Source of the DNA: Nitrospirota bacterium
Lineage (GTDB): Bacteria > Nitrospirota > Nitrospiria > Nitrospirales > Nitrospiraceae
Direction: 5' to 3'
Assembly (NCBI GenBank): GCA_016222925.1
Contig: JACRQB010000249.1
Span: 1 to 7,758, forward strand
Length of the DNA stretch: 7,758 nt
Shown: piece after piece, positions 1-6,180 of the stretch
How the letters are laid out: each line of letters begins with the position of its first letter
How positions within the stretch are numbered: the stretch's first letter is position 1
The notes under the pieces: generated by a model
Database searches by the model: none
Told to the model about the DNA's origin: nothing
What the model saw: only the letters and a program-made list of their open reading frames with translations
Made by a program: the position numbers and the translations under genes

Positions 1-907
1 ATCCCACCTGCGTAGCTATCGAGACCTTCCCATTCGCTATGGGGAACTCGGAACGGTCTACCGCTATGAACGGACCGGCGTTCTGCACGGGCTCATGCGG
101 GTACGCGGATTCACGCAGGATGATGCCCATCTCTTCTGCCGTCCGGATCAAATGGAACACGAGGTCAGCCGGGTCCTGGATTTTACATTTTTCGTCTTGC
201 AGACATTCGGGTTTCACCAATTTGAAGTTTTCCTATCCACAAGGCCCAAAGAATCCGTAGGTGGTGATGAACATTGGACCTTAGCCACCAGCGCATTGGA
301 AGCGGCCCTGAAGAGTCGAAACATCTCCTTCCATCTCGATCCTGGTGGGGGGGCATTTTACGGCCCGAAGATCGATATTAAGATCAAAGATGCGTTGGGC
401 CGCTCGTGGCAATGCTCCACGGTCCAGGTGGATTTCAACAATCCAGAGCGATTTGAATTAAGTTATATTGGAGAAGACGGCAAAGCGCATCGCCCAATCA
501 TGATTCATCGCGCCTTGATGGGATCCATCGAGCGTTTTTTCGGTATCCTGATTGAACATTACGGAGGTGCGTTCCCGACCTGGCTGGCTCCGGTGCAGGC
601 CGTCGTCATGAACATCACCGACCATCAGCAAGACTATGTGGCGGCCGTTGTGGCGCAATTGAAGGCGGCTGGCTTTCGTGCCGAACCGGATCTCCGGAAC
701 GAAAAGATCGGGTTCAAGATTCGCGAAGCGGAAAAGGCGAAAGTCCCGTTCATGTTGGTCGCGGGGAATCGCGAAATGCAGGATGGGACGCTCTCGGTAC
801 GAGGCCGAAGTGGGGCAAATTTAGGAAGCAAGACAGTGGCTGAAGTGTTGGATCTCCTGCAAGCCGAGGTCACGCACACACAGCGAGAACTTCAACCCAC
901 ACATTAA
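1..907 (+). CDS. thrS: Threonyl-tRNA synthetase, C-terminal part (5' end outside window)
   Basis: This is a class II synthetase that charges tRNA-Thr with threonine in the cytoplasm. The open frame runs from base 2 with no start in the window, giving 301 residues of a protein that is usually about 640. The visible part begins just before motif 2 (GELGTVYRYERTG, then HGLMRVRGFTQDDAH at residues 29-43) and continues through FYGPK and motif 3 (HRPIMIHRALMGSIERFFG). It ends with the anticodon-binding domain (from about residue 190, with DLRNEKIGFKIREAEK). By comparison with the E. coli enzyme, the His of QDDAH and the His of IHRA are two of the three zinc ligands; the third (Cys) lies upstream of the window. 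The N-terminal TGS and editing domains are not visible. It heads the cluster with infC, rpmI and rplT, and its TAA stop is 14 bases before the infC start. A run of seven G at 347-353 encodes part of the conserved glycine loop and stays in frame. Identification is secure. Confidence 0.97.
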   Translation, partial: SHLRSYRDLPIRYGELGTVYRYERTGVLHGLMRVRGFTQDDAHLFCRPDQMEHEVSRVLDFTFFVLQTFGFHQFEVFLSTRPKESVGGDEHWTLATSALEAALKSRNISFHLDPGGGAFYGPKIDIKIKDALGRSWQCSTVQVDFNNPERFELSYIGEDGKAHRPIMIHRALMGSIERFFGILIEHYGGAFPTWLAPVQAVVMNITDHQQDYVAAVVAQLKAAGFRAEPDLRNEKIGFKIREAEKAKVPFMLVAGNREMQDGTLSVRGRSGANLGSKTVAEVLDLLQAEVTHTQRELQPTH

Positions 908-911
908 AAAA

Positions 912-917
912 GAGGTG
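912..917 (+). promoter_or_regulatory. Ribosome binding site of infC (decides an ATC start)
   Basis: GAGGTG is a strong match to the 16S rRNA 3' end. It lies 4 bases before ATC at 922 but 16 bases before the TTG at 934, so it supports the ATC as the initiation codon. Confidence 0.75.
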
Positions 918-921
918 GCCT

Positions 922-1431
922 ATCGTTCCCAAATTGCGTGTGAATCGTGAGATCCGAGTCCGAGAAATTCGTGTCATCGGCCCGGAAGGAGAACAACTCG
1001 GCATCCTTCAGACGCCGGACGCCTTTCGACAGGCTCAGGAAGGCGGCTATGACTTGGTGGAAGTGGCTCCTAACTCGACCCCCCCGGTCTGTAGAATTAT
1101 GGACTTTGGGAAGTACAAGTATGAGTTGAGCAAAAAGGACCATCAAAGTCGGCGCCATCAAAAGTCCACGCAAGTGAAGGAAATCAAGTTGCGCCCACGA
1201 ACCGATAAACATGACCTTGAAATTAAAGTTCGGCAGATGAAAACTTTCCTGGAAGAAGGCAATAAAACCAAAGTCACCCTCACCTATCGCGGGCGCGAGA
1301 TGGCCAATCAAGAAATGGGTCGTGCTGTGATGAATTCCGTCATTGAACAATTAGCGCAAGCCGGCACGATCGAATATGCTCCCCGCATGGAGGGACGAAG
1401 CTTGATCATGATCGTCGCTCCAAAGAATTGA
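922..1431 (+). CDS. infC: Translation initiation factor IF-3, with ATC start codon
   Basis: IF3 binds the 30S subunit, prevents premature 50S joining and checks initiator tRNA and start codon. From the ATC at 922 the protein has 169 residues, close to the usual 170-180. It begins (M)VPKLRVNREIRVREIRVIG, followed by the N-terminal domain with EGEQLGI, YDLVEVAPNSTPPVCRIMDF and GKYKYE. A Lys/Arg-rich linker helix comes next, then the C-terminal domain with VKEIKLRPRTDKHDLEIK, TYRGREMA and EGRSLIMIVAPKN. The first standard start would be TTG at 934, which removes the conserved-looking VPKL and is too far from the Shine-Dalgarno sequence. IF3 genes in E. coli and other bacteria use rare ATT, ATC or ATA starts, through which IF3 represses its own translation; the same is inferred here. 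The gene follows thrS closely and precedes rpmI by 41 bases, so it is probably co-transcribed with both. Gene identity is secure; the start is probable. Confidence 0.95.
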   Translation: MVPKLRVNREIRVREIRVIGPEGEQLGILQTPDAFRQAQEGGYDLVEVAPNSTPPVCRIMDFGKYKYELSKKDHQSRRHQKSTQVKEIKLRPRTDKHDLEIKVRQMKTFLEEGNKTKVTLTYRGREMANQEMGRAVMNSVIEQLAQAGTIEYAPRMEGRSLIMIVAPKN

Positions 1432-1472
1432 CCAATGAGGACAGTGATTAATCAACCAAAGGGATTTTTCTG

Positions 1473-1667
1473 ATGAAAATGAAGACGCATTCAGGAGCGA
1501 GCAAACGATTTACCAAAACGGGAAGCGGCAAGATTGTCCGCCGCAAGGCGGGCAAGCGGCACATACTGACCAGCAAGCGGCACGACCGGAAACGCCGCCT
1601 AAGCGGAACAGCAGTGGTGGATTCCACGGTTGTTTCTACATTGAATCGCCTCCTGCCGTATGCATAG
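1473..1667 (+). CDS. rpmI: 50S ribosomal protein L35 (bL35)
   Basis: This is a 64-residue, very basic protein of the large ribosomal subunit. It starts MKMKTHSGASKRFTKTGSGK, continues with VRRKAGKRHILTSKR, and ends with LNRLLPYA, matching bL35 over its whole length. The ATG at 1473 has AAAGGGA about 8 bases upstream. A second in-frame ATG two codons later is less likely, since the family normally has a residue or two before KTHSGA. It sits between infC and rplT as in most bacteria. In E. coli and B. subtilis this operon is repressed by L20 binding to the mRNA upstream of rpmI. No L20 site could be recognised by eye here. Confidence 0.97.
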   Translation: MKMKTHSGASKRFTKTGSGKIVRRKAGKRHILTSKRHDRKRRLSGTAVVDSTVVSTLNRLLPYA

Positions 1668-1719
1668 ACGACGATCGTGTAGTGTTGTGAATTTCAGGAC
1701 CCAAAAGGAGTAATGAATC

Positions 1720-2088
1720 ATGCCTCGCGCAAAGGGTGGACCAAAAACTCGGCAACGGAGAAAGAAGCGGATTAAGCTGGCATCAGGCCAGTACGGCGGA
1801 AAGAGCCGGCTCTTCCGTTCAGCGACAGAAAGCGTCGACAAGGGGCTGACGTATGCCTATACGGGCCGCAAGAATCGGAAGCGAGATTTCCGGCAATTGT
1901 GGATCGCTCGCATCAGCGCCGGCGTTCGGGCCCAAGGGCTGACCTACGGCCGGTTCATCAACGCGTTGAAGAAAGCGAATGTGTTGCTGGATCGAAAGGT
2001 CTTGTCGGATATGGCGATCAAAGATTCGGCGGGATTTGAAAAGTTGTGCGGCCTGGCCAAACAACACCTGACACTAGCCACCGCATAA
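1720..2088 (+). CDS. rplT: 50S ribosomal protein L20 (bL20)
   Basis: L20 is a 23S rRNA-binding protein needed early in 50S assembly, and in other bacteria it represses its own operon. The 122-residue protein matches the family (about 118) throughout: MPRAKGG at the start, a long basic N-terminal extension (RQRRKKRIKLASGQYGGK), then RSATESVDKGLTYAYTGRKNRKRDFRQLWI and the globular end ARISAGVRAQGLTYGRFINAL...LLDRKVLSDMAI. A clear Shine-Dalgarno sequence AAAAGGAG (1703-1710) lies 9 bases before the ATG. The gene is 52 bases after rpmI and is the last of the plus-strand cluster. The next gene, pheT, faces it 88 bases away. In many bacteria pheS and pheT follow rplT on the same strand; here they do not. 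Confidence 0.98.
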   Translation: MPRAKGGPKTRQRRKKRIKLASGQYGGKSRLFRSATESVDKGLTYAYTGRKNRKRDFRQLWIARISAGVRAQGLTYGRFINALKKANVLLDRKVLSDMAIKDSAGFEKLCGLAKQHLTLATA

Positions 2089-2114
2089 CCATCCGCTCTA
2101 GTAGAATATTGTTT

Positions 2115-2149
2115 CAAAGGGGAGCCGGCATCTTGTCGTCTCCCCTTTG
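2115..2149. terminator. Hairpin between convergent rplT and pheT, probable two-way terminator
   Basis: CAAAGGGGAG (2115-2124) and CTCCCCTTTG (2140-2149) form a perfect 10-base-pair stem with a 15-base loop. It lies midway in the 88-base gap between two converging genes, so it could end transcription from both sides. Neither strand shows the T-run of a textbook intrinsic terminator after the stem, so its strength is uncertain. Confidence 0.6.
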
Positions 2150-2176
2150 CTACCCTATCTGCACTAGGGGCAGTCC

Positions 2177-3895
2177 CTACCCAAGCGCTATCAACTTCGA
2201 CAGATTCACATCGAACGCCACCACCGGCATGGCGATCTGCCAACGTTCGAGGACTTCTGGATGGACTTCGCCGATGACGCCGACCGGCTTGCCCGAAACG
2301 AGGATACGGCCGGCACGACCCTCCAGAAAAGATGGATGCCGCATTGGCTCAAGGCTATATGCCTTACCGAGGTAGTAACACAGCACGTCCAGACAGGAAT
2401 GGATTTCTGAGAAATGGGTGGTGGCGTGAGCGATCAAGGCGCCTATCACGGTTTCCGTTCGAGACCCCAACTCGTGGGTCCCATCGGGAATCGCCACATC
2501 ACCGGCCTCGAAAAGGCGATGGGGGTAGAACGCCCGACTCGAAGCGGCTTCGATGCGCAATAATGAGGGCAGCATCCATTGTCGGAGGCAGGAGAAGCTT
2601 AGCGACATGACGTTATCAACCTCGACTGTCCTTCCCCATTCCGTCCCTTCCAAACGCATACAACGGCAATACTGATCCGGTGAGCCGAGAATGTTCGAAA
2701 TGATTTCCTGAAAGCCGAGCCCCACCATCAATTCTCGGGATCGATCGGACAGCTGCTCAATGGCGGATAATCCTCCCACCGTAAATTGCGCCGGCATGAC
2801 AGGGGTAAACTTGGCATACCCACGACTCATGGCGACATCTTCAACCACATCCATTGTATGCATGAGATCATGGCGGTATGGTGGGAGTTTTGCCTTCACC
2901 GACCCCTTTTCTACCGACACGTCGTACCCATAGGCCTCAAGGGCCTGCTTCACGATTGTCTCGCCGAGCTCCTGGCCCAATGCCTGTTCAATCGCTTTCA
3001 TCCGAATGGTCGCTGGTTTCCCGAAATCTTGAGGTGTTTTGACCCGTTTGCCCAGCACCGTGCTTGTTGGATACCGAACTTCCACCGGCTCGATGGTTGC
3101 GCCGCGGTCGGCCAAATTTGCCGCGAAGATGTTCAACGACAGAATCACCATGCGCAGGTCTGTCCCGGTCACTTCAACGAAGAGCTCATCATCACCCACC
3201 CGCACCTCTCCGATTTCCCGACTATTGATAATCGGGGGGAAAGACAACGGTTGAGCCTTCGCATCTCGAAGGATGGGAAGCAGACTTTGGACGGCCAAGA
3301 TAGGCCCATACTCCAACCCCTTGGGATGAACCATGAGAATTTCCGATAGCGTCATCGCCGTTTCCATACCCAGCGGGGTAAACCGCACTTCATCCGGTTT
3401 CACCAGCTCATAGGTCACGGGAAAGGTAATATTGCGCAGTTGGTAGATTCCGATGGAAACGGTCTTGCGCTTACGCCCAAAGATGTCGGCCAACTTCTCC
3501 TGCGTTTGAATCAGCTGAGCCAACCCCTTCTCAGTCACCCGATATCCCTTGGCCGTACAGGCTGCCACATACGGGCGCACCTGCTCCATGCCGGGCTTCA
3601 CGATCAGATGATGGGGCGACTTCGGTGTTTCGGCAAAGAAGGCATACGGCTTCAACCGGCCTTGCTGCTTGATGCGAATTTGTCGGGCAATCCCCTCGCA
3701 ACACCAGAGGTCCGGCCGATTGCTGTCTTGCAGTTCGATACGCAACTCTCCGGTTTCCGGATTGTGTCCCTTCAGCTCGCCTTTCACGAGCATGAGCCAC
3801 TCTTCCAACTGAGCCATCGGAATGCCACGGTCGACACCGTCCTCACCCGTCAGAAGCGACTCTAAATCGTCCTCGAAAATCGTGATGGTAGGCAT
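2177..3895 (-). CDS. pheT: Phenylalanyl-tRNA synthetase beta subunit, archaeal/eukaryotic type
   Basis: This is the beta subunit of the alpha2-beta2 enzyme that charges tRNA-Phe; it carries the editing site and a catalytically inactive synthetase-like fold. At 572 residues it is far shorter than the bacterial form (about 800) and fits the archaeal/eukaryotic one (about 550-600). In order: an N-terminal module starting MPTITIFEDDLESLL with SNRPDLWCCEGIAR at 58-71; the B3/B4 editing region with HPKGLEYGPIL (190-200), PPIINSREIG (220-229) and FVEVTGTD (239-246); a B5-like domain at about 283-365 with YRHDLMHTMDVVEDVAMSRGY (340-360, shown in part by RHDLMHTMDVVEDVA); and the synthetase-like core with FEAGDV (462-467), HPSFLEGRAG (520-529) and GVIGEVHPEVL (539-549). 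The EMAP-like tRNA-binding and C-terminal FDX-ACB domains of bacterial PheT are absent. The retained editing-region motifs suggest proofreading is kept (inference). The ATG is 8 bases after the pheS stop with no clear Shine-Dalgarno sequence, suggesting translational coupling. Confidence 0.93.
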   Translation of the reverse strand: MPTITIFEDDLESLLTGEDGVDRGIPMAQLEEWLMLVKGELKGHNPETGELRIELQDSNRPDLWCCEGIARQIRIKQQGRLKPYAFFAETPKSPHHLIVKPGMEQVRPYVAACTAKGYRVTEKGLAQLIQTQEKLADIFGRKRKTVSIGIYQLRNITFPVTYELVKPDEVRFTPLGMETAMTLSEILMVHPKGLEYGPILAVQSLLPILRDAKAQPLSFPPIINSREIGEVRVGDDELFVEVTGTDLRMVILSLNIFAANLADRGATIEPVEVRYPTSTVLGKRVKTPQDFGKPATIRMKAIEQALGQELGETIVKQALEAYGYDVSVEKGSVKAKLPPYRHDLMHTMDVVEDVAMSRGYAKFTPVMPAQFTVGGLSAIEQLSDRSRELMVGLGFQEIISNILGSPDQYCRCMRLEGTEWGRTVEVDNVMSLSFSCLRQWMLPSLLRIEAASSRAFYPHRLFEAGDVAIPDGTHELGSRTETVIGALIAHATTHFSEIHSCLDVLCYYLGKAYSLEPMRHPSFLEGRAGRILVSGKPVGVIGEVHPEVLERWQIAMPVVAFDVNLSKLIALG

Positions 3896-3903
3896 AAGTG
3901 GAG

Positions 3904-5469
3904 TTAGAACAGTCCTCTGGTCGTGCGGATCAATTCCAGGTTGTCGGTGAAGAGTTCGCGTATGTCGTGGATGCCCAACGCCACCATCGCCATGCGATCA
4001 AGCCCCAACCCCCAGGCAATGACCGGTACCGTGACGCCGAGCGGCAACGTCACTTCGGAGCGAAAGAGACCGGCGCCGCCGAGTTCCATCCATCCCAGGC
4101 GTGGATGCCGCACATGCATCTCAACCGACGGTTCGGTAAACGGGAAATAGGCCGGTAAGAACTTTACTTCCTTCGCTTGTGCCACTTCCCGGGCAAACAA
4201 ATTCAAGAGCCCCAACAGTGTCCGAAAGTTGATGTCTTCTCCCAGCACGATCCCCTCCACCTGGAAAAAATCCGTGGCGTGGGTGGCGTCGACTTGGTCA
4301 TAGCGAAAACACCGGGCAATCGAGAAATACTTCCCGGGAATGTGTGGCGAAGCAGCAAGCGTTCGAGCCGACACCGCCGTGCCCTGACTCCGCAACACCA
4401 ACCGTTTAGCCCGATGCACATCAAACGAATAGCCCCAGCCTGCGGAACCAGTCTCTGCGCCGTTCTCATGTACCTTGGCCACACGCGACAAGAACGGCTC
4501 ATCTACGGCGGTGGTATGACTGGGCTCCTTGACGAAATAGACATCGTGAATGTCCCGGGCTGGATGGAATTGCGGCATGAACAGGGCATCCATGTCCCAG
4601 AACTCGGTTTCGACCAGCGCCCCTCGCATCTCTTGGAACCCCATGCTCACAAGTTTGGTTTTGACCGTATCGAGAAATTCGCGATAGGGATGTTTCTTTC
4701 CTGTTCCGATACGAGGCGGGCGCAGACTGATGGTGTACTTTCTCAATCGCGTCTGACGCCAACTCCCATCCTTCAACAAGTCGGGAGTCAACTGCGAGAC
4801 TTCTTCAGCAACCCCCTGCGTCAGCAACTGCGCCGCTGCACCGGCTCCGTCCGGTGACAACATAAATGAGCGGGCCACCCGCTCGTCCACACGGAACGGT
4901 TCTTTGGCATTGCCACGTTTCACAGCAAAGTCTTCAATGACCTCCTGATGGGCTTCCGTGAAGCTCTTCAGCTCTTTCGGTGAATCATGCATTTCCCCCA
5001 GGAGGGTTCGGAGTGCCTCGGCAGTCGGGCTCGGGCGTCCAGTTGTTTCAATGCACCCTCCCTGGATGATCAGGACCACCCCTTCCTTTTTAAGTCGCCC
5101 GACAGCTTTGCTGACATCCGAAGGGTCCAGTCCGCCTTGCGACTGAAGGTCAGGAATGGTCAGTCGTTTCCCGGTGCCGGTGGCTTCCCGCGCAGCCGTC
5201 AAGACTCGCTCGATGGGCGAGGCGGTTTGGTAATACTCCTCCCCGATCTTCGTCAGCGAGACGATGGGCGTCACCGTTTCCGCCTGGACCGTGATGAGAG
5301 ACTTGGCCAATAACCACTCGACCGCCATGCTGAGTTGAGACGCCTCCAACTCAGCTGCGCCGGCCAACTGTTCGCTGCCCAGAGCGGTTCCCGACGGGCG
5401 AAGCCCTAAGGTCGTGAGTACTTTAATTTCGAGAGGGTGCAGACTGTCGATGAGTGCGGAGATGTCCAC
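3904..5469 (-). CDS. pheS: Phenylalanyl-tRNA synthetase alpha subunit, archaeal/eukaryotic type
   Basis: This is the catalytic alpha subunit, which activates phenylalanine and transfers it to tRNA-Phe. It has 521 residues, against about 330-350 in the bacterial type and about 500 in the archaeal/eukaryotic type. Residues 1 to about 230 form an N-terminal extension with winged-helix-like stretches (for example LGSEQLAGAAELEASQLSMA at 30-49, and LDPSDVSKAVGRLKKEGVV at 114-132). In archaeal-type enzymes this region contacts tRNA. The class II core follows: motif 1 FWDMDALFMPQFHPAR (290-305), motif 2 RCFRYDQVDATH then FFQVEG (386-406), the Phe-pocket FPFTEPSVEM (442-451), GGAGLFR (464-470) and motif 3 GLGLDRMAM (487-495). 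Ala485, just before motif 3, aligns by eye with the pocket alanine of bacterial PheS. The start is GTG at 5469, the first possible start after the in-frame TAG that ends rpe, with a weak AGGCGG upstream. It lies 9 bases after rpe and 8 before pheT. Confidence 0.93.
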   Translation of the reverse strand: MDISALIDSLHPLEIKVLTTLGLRPSGTALGSEQLAGAAELEASQLSMAVEWLLAKSLITVQAETVTPIVSLTKIGEEYYQTASPIERVLTAAREATGTGKRLTIPDLQSQGGLDPSDVSKAVGRLKKEGVVLIIQGGCIETTGRPSPTAEALRTLLGEMHDSPKELKSFTEAHQEVIEDFAVKRGNAKEPFRVDERVARSFMLSPDGAGAAAQLLTQGVAEEVSQLTPDLLKDGSWRQTRLRKYTISLRPPRIGTGKKHPYREFLDTVKTKLVSMGFQEMRGALVETEFWDMDALFMPQFHPARDIHDVYFVKEPSHTTAVDEPFLSRVAKVHENGAETGSAGWGYSFDVHRAKRLVLRSQGTAVSARTLAASPHIPGKYFSIARCFRYDQVDATHATDFFQVEGIVLGEDINFRTLLGLLNLFAREVAQAKEVKFLPAYFPFTEPSVEMHVRHPRLGWMELGGAGLFRSEVTLPLGVTVPVIAWGLGLDRMAMVALGIHDIRELFTDNLELIRTTRGLF

Positions 5470-5478
5470 CTGAGCCGC

Positions 5479-6180
5479 CTATTGATGAACCGCGGCGCGT
5501 GACGCCGGCGAGACGGCTATTGCTCCAGCCGCCCGCATGGCTGCAATGGTGGCTGTATAGTCGCGTTGGGAAAAAATCGCGGACCCTGCCACGAGGACCG
5601 TCGCTCCGGCGGCCACGATCTCCCGAGTATTTTCCACCTTCACGCCGCCATCCACTTCTAGCAGCGCCTGACTTTTGATCCTGTCCAACAGTGCCCGCGT
5701 GTCGGCGATTTTCTTGAGCACCGATGGGATAAACGTTTGCCCGCCGAATCCAGGATTCACCGACATAATCAACACCAGATCGACATCTCCCAAGATTTCC
5801 TGAAGCAACGAAAGTGGCGTCGCAGGATTTAAGGTTACTCCGGCCTTGACCCCCCGTTCCTTAATCGATTGAATCGTGCGATGGAGGTGCGGGCAAGCTT
5901 CGACATGCACGGTCAAATAGTCGGCTCCGGCATCGACAAACTCAGGAATGAACGCATCGGCGTTGGTGATCATCAAATGGACGTCGAGTGGAAGCTTGGT
6001 GACTTTTTTGAGGCTTTCGACAATAGGTGGCCCCACTGTCAAGTTCGGCACGAAATGGCCGTCCATCACATCGACATGCAGCAGGTCGGCACCCGCTCGC
6101 TCCACTGCGGATACTTCATCGGCCAATCGAGCGAAGTCCGCGGAAAGAATTGAGGGGGCGATCTGAATCGAATGACCCAT
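5479..6180 (-). CDS. rpe: Ribulose-phosphate 3-epimerase
   Basis: This enzyme interconverts D-ribulose 5-phosphate and D-xylulose 5-phosphate in the pentose phosphate pathway, and in the Calvin cycle where present. It is a single TIM barrel of 233 residues, a normal length. Seen in order: APSILSADFARL (8-19), LLHVDVMDGHFVPNLTVGPP (33-52), LDVHLM (65-70), AGVTLNPATPL (113-123), MSVNPGFGGQTFIP (139-152), EVDGGVKVEN (175-184) and VLVAGSAIF (195-203). The metal ligands expected from the family, His35, Asp37, His68 and Asp177, are all present. The frame is open up to 6225, but the ATG at 6180 is chosen because it gives the family N terminus, has GGAAG 5 bases upstream, and overlaps the rsmB stop by one base (TAATG). 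The short Ala/Ser-rich tail after about residue 215 looks dispensable. It lies within the rsmB-rpe-pheS-pheT unit and is the only metabolic gene there. Confidence 0.97.
   Translation of the reverse strand: MGHSIQIAPSILSADFARLADEVSAVERAGADLLHVDVMDGHFVPNLTVGPPIVESLKKVTKLPLDVHLMITNADAFIPEFVDAGADYLTVHVEACPHLHRTIQSIKERGVKAGVTLNPATPLSLLQEILGDVDLVLIMSVNPGFGGQTFIPSVLKKIADTRALLDRIKSQALLEVDGGVKVENTREIVAAGATVLVAGSAIFSQRDYTATIAAMRAAGAIAVSPASRAAVHQ

Noticed and set aside
347..353. Run of seven G in thrS, a possible frameshift site.
   Set aside because: The frame is intact on both sides and encodes the expected glycine-rich loop before AFYGPK, so there is no sign of a sequence error or programmed slippage.
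1671..1678. Palindrome ACGATCGT between rpmI and rplT.
   Set aside because: At 8 bases with no flanking symmetry, it is too short to call an operator or an L20 binding site.
2786..3349. Plus-strand open frame of 187 codons.
   Set aside because: It is antisense to the conserved B3/B4 and B5 regions of pheT and shows no recognisable motif.
4177..4857. Long plus-strand open frame of 226 codons.
   Set aside because: It lies wholly antisense to the pheS core. Its composition (His-, Gln- and Arg-rich) resembles no family I know, and it has no ribosome binding context worth noting.
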